21,464 nucleotides of DNA from a virus: positions 1 through 21,464 of the IMG/VR virus record IMGVR_UViG_3300010885_008372; one strand, given 5' to 3'. The position numbers and the translations under genes were made by a program. The notes under the pieces are model-generated. The model did no database searches. It was not told where the DNA came from and saw nothing but the letters and a program-made list of their open reading frames with translations. Of this stretch, positions 1 to 7,509 are shown one piece after another. Within the stretch, counting starts at the first letter, position 1, and each line of letters begins with the position of its first letter.

Positions 1-414
1 CATAAAAGGCATCCAGTTGTTGTCTAATGGTGAAATGTATATTTGATTGCCTGATGATCTACCAAGTAAATTAATATCTCTATTGTAAGATGTATTGCCA
101 TTATTTAATACACTTTGCAAATCCTGTGTACCTCCACCTGTTGTAGTTACATTAATTGTATCCCAACCAAGTTGATTAGTCCACATATAAAGATAACCTC
201 CACACGTATCTATTGCCAATGCCCCATCTTTAACCGTACTACCACGTAGATTGGGAACACCACAAAAACTCGGTAGATGTAATGTTGAATCCACTTTCAA
301 ACGCTTCATTTGATATCCTGAAGCAGTCATAGGTGTATACTGTGCTGGTTGAGCATAGGTAATAAGTGTACATAGTATAAAGATTACCGTTAGTATGTAT
401 TTATATTTCGCCAT
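1..414 (-). CDS. Secreted-type tail/adhesin protein, N-terminal part (runs off left edge)
   Basis: The frame opens at an ATG at 412-414 and stays open for 138 codons to the window edge, so only the N-terminus is seen. It overlaps the end of the upstream tube-like gene by 14 bases. The first 22 or so residues look like a Sec signal peptide: a short basic start (MAKYKY), a hydrophobic core (ILTVIFILCTLITYA), then QPAQ. Residues 35-90 have the Leu/Val-Asp-Ser plus Asn-Leu-Arg-Gly pattern I associate with Bacteroidota phage tail-tip or fibre proteins. A Gly-Gly-Gly-Thr-Gln-Asp-Leu-Gln segment follows, then a repeat-like Asn-Gly-Asn-Thr stretch. Its place after the tail hub genes suggests a tail fibre or host-recognition protein. 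A signal peptide on a virion protein is odd. The adhesin role is inferred from position and composition; I cannot name a family. Confidence 0.75.
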   Translation of the reverse strand, partial: MAKYKYILTVIFILCTLITYAQPAQYTPMTASGYQMKRLKVDSTLHLPSFCGVPNLRGSTVKDGALAIDTCGGYLYMWTNQLGWDTINVTTTGGGTQDLQSVLNNGNTSYNRDINLLGRSSGNQIYISPLDNNWMPFM

Positions 415-1219
415 AAGTTATTCCTGGTACTCCAGTGCCTTTAAATGTTGCTGAAAATGTTGTCATATTATCAAATGATGCTGTCTCATTGATTGATTCA
501 ATATAAACATTACAATCCTTTAGTAAATAATGATTATCATCATCAACCTCGTAATATCTTATTTGAATTATCTCTCCAAGTATTAATTTATAATACAAAA
601 AACCCATACTTATTTTAGAAGGAAAGTAACCATTAACACCACCTGAAAATGCTGAATCAATATTTACTCCAGGTGCAGGACTAAATTCGTATGAACATTG
701 AGAATTATATCCATTTATTGTTGATCCCAATCCTGGTCTAGCAGTTATAATTAAACTATTGCCACTTATTACAGATTGATAACCACTAACACCAGCATTT
801 ATACCATCATTCATATAAGTTAAAAAAGCTGCAAAATTTGCAAAAGTACCAGTTGAAGTAACAAATAAATTTACCCAACTACTAATCTCAAAAGCTCTTA
901 TTAAACAAAATAAATTACCATCAGTAGGAAATTCTCCACTATCAGCTATATCAGTTAAATCTAGTGTAGTTGTTGCTCTTGTTTCACCAGTTTCAGGCTT
1001 ATCCAAAAAAACCAATCCCTCAATACTTCCACTATATTGCTTGCCTGATGGTAAAAATGTTTTAAACGCTCCTGATTCAGTTACTGATGTTTCTATAAAA
1101 TCTGTGGATATGTCAAACGTTACTGATCTAGCACAACCAATAGGAACATAAACATCACCAACAAAATCTTGGTTTTGTAAAACGCTTAGTATTACATCTT
1201 CACCTCTTACTAATCCCAT
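401..1219 (-). CDS. Tail tube-like protein with an inserted domain (putative distal tail protein)
   Basis: This 272-residue protein starts 3 bases after the stop of the large hub gene. Residues 1-75 resemble the tail-tube fold of siphophage major tail proteins: a strand reading GCARSVTFDISTDFIETS, followed by SGAFKTFLPSGKQYSGSIEG. That pattern (strand, Thr-Ser-x-Ser-Gly, Pro-Ser-Gly, Ser-x-Ser) is common in TP901-1-type tube proteins. Residues about 110-195 look like an inserted domain with its own Thr/Ser/Gly-rich strands, and the C-terminal quarter returns to beta-strand character ending in ATFKGTG. The true major tube protein is encoded at 6036-6467, so this is more likely a second, distal tube-like ring near the tail tip. 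The tube-like call rests on pattern recognition only and the exact role is uncertain. Confidence 0.6.
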   Translation of the reverse strand: MGLVRGEDVILSVLQNQDFVGDVYVPIGCARSVTFDISTDFIETSVTESGAFKTFLPSGKQYSGSIEGLVFLDKPETGETRATTTLDLTDIADSGEFPTDGNLFCLIRAFEISSWVNLFVTSTGTFANFAAFLTYMNDGINAGVSGYQSVISGNSLIITARPGLGSTINGYNSQCSYEFSPAPGVNIDSAFSGGVNGYFPSKISMGFLYYKLILGEIIQIRYYEVDDDNHYLLKDCNVYIESINETASFDNMTTFSATFKGTGVPGITYGEI

Positions 1220-1222
1220 TGC

Positions 1223-3487
1223 TTAGTTGTTTTCATAAAGATAATTAAATTCGTACAATATATTAAATAAATAGTTGGTAAAATCAGTAAAATTGTCTAC
1301 ATAATCAGTGTCACTATTAAATACTTCCCACATTGTAAACTCAGCTGAATCATTTTTATAATCTATAGCTACACTACCTAATAACATTTTATTGTGTAAT
1401 GATGCTCCAGTAAACCCATTGCTAAATATTGCTAGATTGCTAAGCACTCCATTTGAATTTCTAATACTAAGTAAATTGCCATTAAATTTCGTTCTAGGAA
1501 TGTAACGCTGAAACATGTAAGTCTCAGTAACCAACTGCCCTAGATTTTGATAGGTAGCATCAGGTATGCCTGTATTGTAACCATATCCAAACTTCCATGT
1601 AGTACATTTATCTTGTAATATGCCAGTTTGAGTTGTTAAAAATAATGTACCTGATATTGATGAACGTTCTGTATTGTCAATAAATATTTCAACATCATTT
1701 ACATTATTTAATTTTTTTGATTGGCTTGCATTATGACTATGACCAGTAACTTGACCTTGACCAGCAATAACAAATTTTAATTCAAATCTTAATCCTTTGT
1801 ACCTAGTTTCATCTGAAGGTGATGCTGTTGCTTCAGCTAAATAAATATTTAAAATACCATCAAATGGTGCTTTTGCATTTTCAATATTGACATTTTGCCA
1901 TTGATTAGTATTTTGTCCTGAAGGTATATAAACTGTATATCCTGGAAATGCAGCCCAAGTATAATCATCTTGTAAAAATAATGTTGTTGTTCCATTAGTT
2001 ATTCTAATAGCAAATTGTATACTATTTGGTCCAGGTTGACTTACATCAGTAGAAAATTGAAATGTATAATTAAAAATATCACCTTGATTTAATGGTATAT
2101 TTTGCGATTGAACAGATCTTGGGGCATCCCAAGTACTTCCAGTAACTACAACATATCTTTCTACTTCATTACCTCCATCATTTATTACTCTAATAAATCT
2201 ATTTGGTGATGGTGATGGATGGGCATCATAATCAAACCAACATGGCAAATCATACTCTCTATTGGTAAATCCTCCACCAGTTGTTACTTGTCTTAAAGGC
2301 CCTAAATCAGTAAATTGGCTATTACATAACAAATCCTCAGGCTGTACATAATTAAAGGTCTCTAATGTCCTCCTATAAGGTCTAATGATAGATTTAAGTA
2401 AACCAGTCTCAATACTATTATTTGATAAAAAATCATAAGATTTGTTTATTTGTAATAAATCTACATAATCAAAATCACTATTGTAATTGTAATAATATAT
2501 AACCGTTTGACCTTCCTCAAAATCTAAAAATAAATCAGGATAACGCACTATCCACCAACTGCCCAAAGATTGAAAGCATGACATGTTAAAACGCTTCATA
2601 ATTATCTCTAACACATCATAGCAACTCATGTACTCATTACCTTTTAAAAATGTGTTACCTAATAAGGTAACATCTTCAAGTATTCTAGTCTCACCAGTAT
2701 CTAAGAAAATCTCACCATCGGATGGAGTAATGTGATTGTAAACATTTAAACCCATATCTGTTACATAAGTAGAACGTAAACATAACTTTATAAAAGTCAT
2801 TAATGGTATGTAACCATCTAATGATACTACTTGTCTATACGTTATATCAAATGTGCCTATCACTAATGCTGGTATATCTTCAATTATTTGAATACACCAA
2901 CCTGTATAAAATAAATCAATTTCACCCAAATTGGTAACCATTGTAAATGGTGTACCATCTATTGTAAAAGTTTGACCAGGTTGCACATTCCAAGTTGCTA
3001 CGTTTATTACAATATATGGGCCAGCTGGAACAAACGCACAACCTACATTTGTTAAAGTAGTTACATCACCAAATAAAAAAGCCGCTCTATCTAAATTTAT
3101 ATCTTTTATAGTCCCTAAGTTATCGGATGCAGTTAATGTAATTGTATGTATAAAATCTATCTGCACTTCACTACAATCATCTTGTTGTATAAATCCATCA
3201 AATAATGTACCTGCAGTTGTATCTTCAATTAACTTAACCCTAAACTCATTGTCATTGTCTGAATAAAAATCTGATAACGATAAGCCACCTGATGTAGTAA
3301 GATTTATTGTTAGTGTACTACCTTTTATAGGTGCCAATGGATCATCTTCCTGCCACTCATGTATAACTGGCGTGCCAGCTAAAATAAATGGGATAGAAGC
3401 ACCCTCATAACTATCCTGATAGATTTCTACAATGTATCTAAGTTGCGTTCTAATTGAATCAAATGAGCTTGTGTATTTTAATCCCAT
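1223..3487 (-). CDS. Large tail hub/baseplate-like protein with carbohydrate-binding-like insert
   Basis: This 754-residue protein sits directly after the tape measure gene, the usual place for distal-tail and hub proteins. Its ATG overlaps the tape measure stop as TAATG, implying coupled translation. Residues 1-130 are beta-rich and end in a segment reading ITLTASDNLGTIKDINLD. Residues 285-320 carry a Cys-Tyr-Asp-Val-Leu-Glu-Ile-Ile helix and then GSWWIVRYPDLF, a helix-then-Gly-x-Trp pattern I associate with Bacteroidota phage tail hubs. Residues about 385-575 look like a beta-sandwich module of the CBM4/9 type (LLCNSQFTD start, aromatic-rich strands), possibly a glycan-binding insert. No peptidase or lysozyme motif is seen. 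The hub role is inferred from position and size; the insert assignment is weaker. Confidence 0.65.
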   Translation of the reverse strand: MGLKYTSSFDSIRTQLRYIVEIYQDSYEGASIPFILAGTPVIHEWQEDDPLAPIKGSTLTINLTTSGGLSLSDFYSDNDNEFRVKLIEDTTAGTLFDGFIQQDDCSEVQIDFIHTITLTASDNLGTIKDINLDRAAFLFGDVTTLTNVGCAFVPAGPYIVINVATWNVQPGQTFTIDGTPFTMVTNLGEIDLFYTGWCIQIIEDIPALVIGTFDITYRQVVSLDGYIPLMTFIKLCLRSTYVTDMGLNVYNHITPSDGEIFLDTGETRILEDVTLLGNTFLKGNEYMSCYDVLEIIMKRFNMSCFQSLGSWWIVRYPDLFLDFEEGQTVIYYYNYNSDFDYVDLLQINKSYDFLSNNSIETGLLKSIIRPYRRTLETFNYVQPEDLLCNSQFTDLGPLRQVTTGGGFTNREYDLPCWFDYDAHPSPSPNRFIRVINDGGNEVERYVVVTGSTWDAPRSVQSQNIPLNQGDIFNYTFQFSTDVSQPGPNSIQFAIRITNGTTTLFLQDDYTWAAFPGYTVYIPSGQNTNQWQNVNIENAKAPFDGILNIYLAEATASPSDETRYKGLRFELKFVIAGQGQVTGHSHNASQSKKLNNVNDVEIFIDNTERSSISGTLFLTTQTGILQDKCTTWKFGYGYNTGIPDATYQNLGQLVTETYMFQRYIPRTKFNGNLLSIRNSNGVLSNLAIFSNGFTGASLHNKMLLGSVAIDYKNDSAEFTMWEVFNSDTDYVDNFTDFTNYLFNILYEFNYLYENN

Positions 3488-5328
3488 TATGTTGTACGTG
3501 CATAAGTAGCACTATATTTTTTATTACTAAAATAAATATCTTGACCTCTTAAAATGCCGTAAATCTCTAATCCACCAGTTACACCACCTAACATGTTAGA
3601 TGTTTGAGCTGCAGGGATTACTTGACTGCCTCTTGGTAAATTAATCAACTCAGGTCCACGCTCCCCAACTAATGCCATACCACCAGGTGCATTACGTGTA
3701 CCAACTGCAAATGCATTTTGAGTACTAGTTGCACTTTTTATTAATGAGCCTAAAGCTACCAATGCAACCCCTGCAGCAATAACTAAAAAAGGATTTGCTA
3801 AAGCTTGAGCAATTGCAGCTTGAGCTACTAATGCAGCTGCACCAATTGCAATAATTTGCTCACCTAAAGTAGCTACTACTCCACCTAATGCATTAAATAT
3901 ACTTTGAAAAATATCACCGAAATTAGCAGTACCATTTATTGCAGCTGCTAATCCTTCTCCAAGTCCTACACCTATTGCAGATATTGATGATTCTAATGCT
4001 GATGCTAATGCATCAGTTATATTTACTGCATCTTTTTTTATATTATCTATACTACCTTGTGGAATTGCAAATGGTATAGCTATTGGTGTAAGATTTATTT
4101 TCTCTTGTAATGATTTAACTAAATCTTTAGGTTTTACTTCATCCAATGATCTTTTTAATCTATTTAACTCAAATACTAATGGCAATGTAAAAGCTGGATT
4201 AGCTTTAAACTTTGTAATTGCAGTTGTTATAAAAGATTCAAACGCTTGTATGTTTGCTTTTGTTGCCGGCTCATTAAATGCTAAAGCTATTCTCTCATTA
4301 GCTACTAATGTAGCTATAAATGCATTGTATGCATCTTTTAATGTTTCAACTTTTTTTACTGATTTAGTATTAGTAACATTTTTTCTACGTTCCTCAGCTT
4401 CTAATGCCTGTACCGCTAATTTTGATAATGCAAGTTGATTTTGATAATCTTTGTAAATTTTCTTTTGCTCATTTACCTTTTTAGCTGCATCTACAGCAAC
4501 TTGAACATATCTTTTTTGCTCATCAGTAAAGCCAGCTAACTGATCAGATGTAACATTAGAAATATCATTAAATGAACGTATAGCATTTCTAAAATTATTC
4601 GTAGATTCAAAAGATCCTTGTTGTGTCTCTGCGAATCTATTTAAAGCACCTTCAGCATCTTTATATAATTGAATTGATTGACCAACATCTAAATTAGCCT
4701 GTGCTGTTTCCTCTCCTAATATTCTAACATTTAAAGCTGCAGATTTTGCAGATGCAGCCGCACCACCAAAATTTATTTTAAACTCTAAATCTTTTGTAGC
4801 CTTTATAAAATCTAATTCTGTTTTTAAGTCTTTTAAATCATTACCTACATTTTTTATGTCTGTAGATAATCTAACTAACGAACCACCATAAATATCTGAT
4901 GCATCTGCTGCCTCTTTACTTGTTCTACTCCACGCAGTAAATCCAATCTGAGCAAAACTTATAGCTGCAGTAACTACACCAAATGCCAACCCAAGACCAG
5001 CAGGCCCACTCAACCCACCAACCAACGCTTTTAATGCTCCACCAGTGCTACCAGTCTCAGCTTTTAATCTACCAAATGATTCAACTAACGGATTGATGTT
5101 ATTGGCAATACCTATAAAGCCAAATGGAGCATCCTGAGCTATTCTAGATAGATTTTGTATTGATTGCCCGGCTTGTGTAGCTCCATTGTTTAAATTACTT
5201 CTTAATGCATCTCCAGTTTTCTTAGCCTCAGTAGCTGTAGTTTTTAATGCATCAGTAGTATTTTTAAGACCACTACTAACCTTATCAAATCCGGTTGCCG
5301 TAACTATTATCTCTATCTCTTCTGCCAT
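3487..5328 (-). CDS. Tail tape measure protein
   Basis: The tape measure protein sets tail length and occupies the tube lumen before DNA ejection. The 613-residue product has an Ala/Lys/Thr-rich helical N-terminus, a hydrophobic stretch at about residues 105-130 (GPAGLGLAFGVVTAAISFAQ), long helical segments in the middle, and a strongly hydrophobic block at about 475-530. Near the C-terminus it has GGMALVGERGPELINLPRGS, a motif widely shared by siphophage tape measures. It follows the two-frame tail chaperone genes, as is typical, and its ATG overlaps the chaperone stop as TAATG. At about 0.15 nm per residue, the usual rule of thumb, it would give a tail of roughly 90 nm, moderately short. 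No peptidoglycan hydrolase domain is apparent. Confidence 0.9.
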   Translation of the reverse strand: MAEEIEIIVTATGFDKVSSGLKNTTDALKTTATEAKKTGDALRSNLNNGATQAGQSIQNLSRIAQDAPFGFIGIANNINPLVESFGRLKAETGSTGGALKALVGGLSGPAGLGLAFGVVTAAISFAQIGFTAWSRTSKEAADASDIYGGSLVRLSTDIKNVGNDLKDLKTELDFIKATKDLEFKINFGGAAASAKSAALNVRILGEETAQANLDVGQSIQLYKDAEGALNRFAETQQGSFESTNNFRNAIRSFNDISNVTSDQLAGFTDEQKRYVQVAVDAAKKVNEQKKIYKDYQNQLALSKLAVQALEAEERRKNVTNTKSVKKVETLKDAYNAFIATLVANERIALAFNEPATKANIQAFESFITTAITKFKANPAFTLPLVFELNRLKRSLDEVKPKDLVKSLQEKINLTPIAIPFAIPQGSIDNIKKDAVNITDALASALESSISAIGVGLGEGLAAAINGTANFGDIFQSIFNALGGVVATLGEQIIAIGAAALVAQAAIAQALANPFLVIAAGVALVALGSLIKSATSTQNAFAVGTRNAPGGMALVGERGPELINLPRGSQVIPAAQTSNMLGGVTGGLEIYGILRGQDIYFSNKKYSATYARTT

Positions 5329-5645
5329 TATTTAATCTTTAAATTGTGTCGCTCTAAAATAGCTTTGTATCTATCTGCCGTCATTGGCTCAACCTCTTTT
5401 TTATCACTCTCATCCTCCATTGGCCAAAACTTATTAATCTTACCTATTGCCTTACTTCCAGCCATAGCCTCAGCTACACGAAAAGAGGCAAAACGAATGA
5501 CCATAGCCGATTCCTTTTGCCTCTCTAAATATCCCTCACACGCTGCATAAAACTCATGAGGCATTGAGCAGTAATATTCATCAACACTCCACCCTAACTT
5601 GCCCAATGCAAATTTTAAGTTGTCGTAGCACTGCTCTCTATGGCT
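5328..5645 (-). CDS. Tail assembly chaperone, -1 frameshift extension (GT-like part)
   Basis: This frame encodes the C-terminal half of a two-frame tail assembly chaperone, equivalent to the T part of lambda gpGT. It is open without a stop from the A9 slippery run (5645-5653) to the TAA at 5328-5330. A -1 slip there would add 105 residues to the first 106 of the upstream chaperone, giving a product of about 211 residues. Alone it could start only at a TTG (5604-5606) or at later internal ATGs, all without a clear initiation context. The sequence has GKLGWSVDEYY, PHEFYAACEGY and a Lys/Glu-rich C-terminus. The Gly-Trp-Ser near the junction and the Glu-Gly-Tyr fit T-type domains as I know them. 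The product would bind the tape measure protein during tail assembly. Frameshifting is inferred from the sequence and gene order. Confidence 0.8.
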   Translation of the reverse strand, partial: SHREQCYDNLKFALGKLGWSVDEYYCSMPHEFYAACEGYLERQKESAMVIRFASFRVAEAMAGSKAIGKINKFWPMEDESDKKEVEPMTADRYKAILERHNLKIK

Positions 5646-5962
5646 TTTTTTTTCTCCTCATTATCTCTTATCTCTTGACCTTGCTTTATAAGGTCATTCC
5701 ATACTTTTGTCTCGTTAAGCAAAAGTGTTACAGCTTGTATCTGTTCATTTTTATTCTCCATCTCATCTACCCAATCACACACATTTTCCCAAGTGTATTC
5801 CACATCTTCACGCTTTAATCTGCTATAACCTAACATACCACCGTATACCATAGCATACATAAAACCTGATGTAGTCTCACCATCGTTAAACTCATGAAGC
5901 TTCTCAATGGCTAATTGGTTAAATTTAATTCCGTACTCACGTCCGTTTAGTTTGATTTTCAT
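5615..5962 (-). CDS. Tail assembly chaperone (G-like)
   Basis: This 115-residue protein lies between the tail tube and tape measure genes, the standard place for the gpG-type chaperone. It begins with a short beta strand (MKIKLNGREYGIKFNQ), followed by helices with LAIEKLHEFNDGE and WENVCDWVDEMENKNEQIQA, typical of small acidic tail chaperones. The last in-frame codons before the junction are GAG GAG AAA AAA AAA GCC. Most ribosomes would continue to the TAA at 5615-5617, giving this short form, and a minority would slip to make the longer GT form. The ATG is preceded by the A-rich leader AAAACAAACAAAA with no Shine-Dalgarno sequence. A 13-bp inverted repeat lies just upstream. Confidence 0.85.
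   Translation of the reverse strand: MKIKLNGREYGIKFNQLAIEKLHEFNDGETTSGFMYAMVYGGMLGYSRLKREDVEYTWENVCDWVDEMENKNEQIQAVTLLLNETKVWNDLIKQGQEIRDNEEKKKAIESSATTT
5645..5653 (-). promoter_or_regulatory. Programmed -1 frameshift slippery site (A9)
   Basis: Nine consecutive A residues on the coding strand lie in frame as AAA AAA AAA GCC. They contain the A_AAA_AAA heptamer, at which tandem P- and A-site tRNA-Lys can slip back one base. After the slip the next codons are AGC CAT AGA GAG, and this frame runs open into the 92-codon downstream frame. I see no clear downstream stimulatory stem-loop. Transcriptional slippage on the homopolymer is an alternative route to the same fusion. Confidence 0.75.
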
Positions 5963-5975
5963 TTTTGTTTGTTTT
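5960..5975 (-). promoter_or_regulatory. A-rich translation leader, identical copy at 21235-21250
   Basis: The 16 bases AAAACAAACAAAAATG, including the start codon of the chaperone gene, are repeated exactly at 21235-21250 before the 79-residue gene. No Shine-Dalgarno motif is present in either copy. A-rich leaders are typical of Bacteroidota translation starts, so the element probably drives initiation. The exact identity could reflect duplication or selection. Confidence 0.45.
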
Positions 5976-5983
5976 AGATAATA

Positions 5984-6023
5984 GTTAATTTGATTGACCT
6001 AATTACAAGCCAATCAAATTAAC
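5984..6023. repeat. 13-bp perfect inverted repeat between tail tube and chaperone genes
   Basis: GTTAATTTGATTG (5984-5996) and CAATCAAATTAAC (6011-6023) are perfect inverses separated by 14 bases. The hairpin lies in the 73-base gap between the stop of the tail tube gene and the ATG of the chaperone gene. On the transcript it is followed by TATTATCT, not a U-run, so it is not a classical terminator. It could protect the 3' end of the abundant tube mRNA, be a processing site, or be a partial terminator. It could also be an operator-like palindrome in DNA. Confidence 0.6.
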
Positions 6024-6035
6024 CTATGTTATTAA

Positions 6036-6467
6036 TTAAGCTGTTACAGTTATTGTAGGCTCTCCTTGAGGCTGTATAGTTCCAGTGAATGTTCCGATAG
6101 AATCGAATGCGTATGTGCTGCTTAATTCAGACAAAAATCCTGTTCCACTTTCTATCTCATCTCCAGTTACTGGTGTTTCAGGTGCTATCTTCCATCCTAT
6201 TGTTGTTTTACTTCTCAACAATTGACGAAGTGATGTACCACTGATTTTACCACTATCCGGATCTTGTAAATGTTGTCCTTCAAAAGAATAAGACAACTCT
6301 AATGTGCCTGGACTTTTATCCGGTCCACAAGCTGACGCTGCATCAACAACTGTTACTGAATCAGCTTTGCTTACTGAAGTTAAACAAACTACTGTATCGT
6401 AATCTGTTCCACCCGCTGGATCAATGAATAATAACATCGTACCACCGGCTACTTTGTGTTCTGCCAT
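6036..6467 (-). CDS. Major tail tube protein
   Basis: This 143-residue protein would polymerise into the tail tube. It starts MAEHKVAGGTMLLFIDPAGG, a common opening for small Bacteroidota phage tube proteins. It is rich in Thr, Ser and Gly with alternating strands: LELSYSFEGQHLQD, then SGTSLRQLLRSKTTIGWKI, then FDSIGTFTGTIQPQG. The pattern Ser-x-x-Gly-Thr-Phe-x-Gly-x-Ile-Gln-Pro-Gln-Gly-x-Pro at the C-terminus fits the final strands of tube proteins. Position supports the call: it lies after the tail terminator candidate and before the tail chaperones and tape measure. Highly expressed tube genes often have their own transcript ends, and a 13-bp inverted repeat follows this one. Confidence 0.8.
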   Translation of the reverse strand: MAEHKVAGGTMLLFIDPAGGTDYDTVVCLTSVSKADSVTVVDAASACGPDKSPGTLELSYSFEGQHLQDPDSGKISGTSLRQLLRSKTTIGWKIAPETPVTGDEIESGTGFLSELSSTYAFDSIGTFTGTIQPQGEPTITVTA

Positions 6468-6487
6468 TTTATTTAAGTTTTAATTTG

Positions 6488-6913
6488 TTATGAAATTACG
6501 AAAATATCTTGTTTAAAAATCAATATCCTTGAAATAAATACTTTTCCACCCAAATTACCAAATCTTTCTGTCCTATCTGTTTGTAAGGTCAAATTACACA
6601 TTTGTAATCCAAAGGCTGATAAATCTATGTTTGACACCCCTTGTGGCTTTATTGCGTCTATAATTGCCCCACACGCTGTATTTAATGTTTTGCTGTTGTT
6701 GTATTTGTACTCCCAACTGTGAACGCTCAACTGAATAGTAAGATTTACATCTGATGAATTGTTTGTACTGGTCTCAGTTGATGTTGCATCATTAATGACA
6801 CAATAAATTTTATGCTTTACATCATCCGGCTCCTCCCCCTCATAAACAGGAATATCCAATCCATTCACTATCTCATAGTAAGCTTGTAATATTGCACTGT
6901 TTACATCTCTCAT
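6488..6913 (-). CDS. Tail terminator/completion protein (DUF3168-like)
   Basis: This 141-residue protein lies between an HK97 gp10-like protein and the tail tube protein, where siphophages encode the protein that caps the tail tube and joins it to the head. The N-terminus reads AILQAYYEIVNGLDIPVYEG, the 'helix, then Ile-Pro-Val-Tyr' opening of DUF3168-type tail terminators. Next come a Tyr-Cys-Val-Ile strand and VNLTIQLSVHSWEYKYNNSK, where the family usually has a strand followed by a helix of the 'nucleus of small residues' type. The middle helix (TACGAIIDAI) and the C-terminal strand ISRILIFKQDIF also fit. The gene ends 20 bases before the tail tube ATG. The call rests on pattern and position. 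Confidence 0.65.
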   Translation of the reverse strand: MRDVNSAILQAYYEIVNGLDIPVYEGEEPDDVKHKIYCVINDATSTETSTNNSSDVNLTIQLSVHSWEYKYNNSKTLNTACGAIIDAIKPQGVSNIDLSAFGLQMCNLTLQTDRTERFGNLGGKVFISRILIFKQDIFVIS

Positions 6914-6915
6914 AA

Positions 6916-7509
6916 TTATAGCATTTTTTTAAATACAGCCCTTAATTTTCTTTTTAATACAGGCAAAGTTTTATTTACAGATGGATATAAAAAAGGTTTT
7001 GCTGGTATTCCATTTCTTAATATACTTAAAGCTATAGCTTGTGCTGCATCTACCAATCTTTCATCATCTGCTTTTGAATTTTTTAATCTTTTTCTTGTCT
7101 TAACTGAGTACCTTGCCGTTATGCCTTTTCTTTTTACCCAATCTAAAATTGCATTTAAAAAATCATAATAATCACCACCTGCTTTACCTTTAAATGTTGC
7201 TGCATATGCTTGCCAATCTGCAGGCAAACTGCTAACATAAGCTGCTGCATATTTCCTAGTACCAAACTCAATATATGCTGCATATTTTGCTGTTGCTACT
7301 ACTTTTGCTGTACCATTACCATAAATAGGACTTATTGACCTTAATAAAGCTCCTTCATCACTACTATTTGCACTAACTAAAGATTTAGCATTTGATGCTG
7401 TATCATCAGCCCATGCATTAAGCTCTGCTTGTACCATGCCTTGCATTTCTCTTGATAATACATCAAACTTTTTAATTAACTTATCTAATCCTTTAGCTTG
7501 TAGCTCCAT
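6916..7509 (-). CDS. HK97 gp10-like head-tail joining protein
   Basis: This 197-residue protein has the typical HK97 gp10 layout. An N-terminal part, LQAKGLDKLIKKFDVLSREM, leads into a helix with Asp-Asp-Thr-Ala-Ser-Asn-Ala-Lys. A central SANSSDEGALLRSISP follows, then the family hallmark AKYAAYIEFGTRKYA (Tyr-Ala-x-Tyr-Ile-Glu-Phe-Gly-Thr). Proteins of this family act in neck or tail completion. The middle (residues about 100-150) is longer than the shortest family members and Lys-rich, and the C-terminus PAKPFLYPSVNKTLPVLKRK matches the usual 'Pro-x-x-Phe-Leu-x-Pro' ending. The ATG (7507-7509) overlaps the adaptor gene's stop by one base. Confidence 0.85.
   Translation of the reverse strand: MELQAKGLDKLIKKFDVLSREMQGMVQAELNAWADDTASNAKSLVSANSSDEGALLRSISPIYGNGTAKVVATAKYAAYIEFGTRKYAAAYVSSLPADWQAYAATFKGKAGGDYYDFLNAILDWVKRKGITARYSVKTRKRLKNSKADDERLVDAAQAIALSILRNGIPAKPFLYPSVNKTLPVLKRKLRAVFKKML

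Noticed and set aside
4250-4438. Plus-strand ORFs (for example 4250-4438, 5344-5550, 12156-12467, 13606-13818)
   Set aside because: They lie wholly inside well-supported minus-strand genes in other frames and lack motifs, so they are shadow frames.
5604-5606. TTG as an independent start of the second chaperone frame
   Set aside because: The -1 frame is open back to the A9 run and the gene arrangement is the classical frameshift layout, so a separate start is less likely.
5564-5818. 84-codon hydrophobic plus-strand ORF
   Set aside because: It is antisense to the two tail chaperone frames; its hydrophobic look comes from the reverse complement of charged helices.
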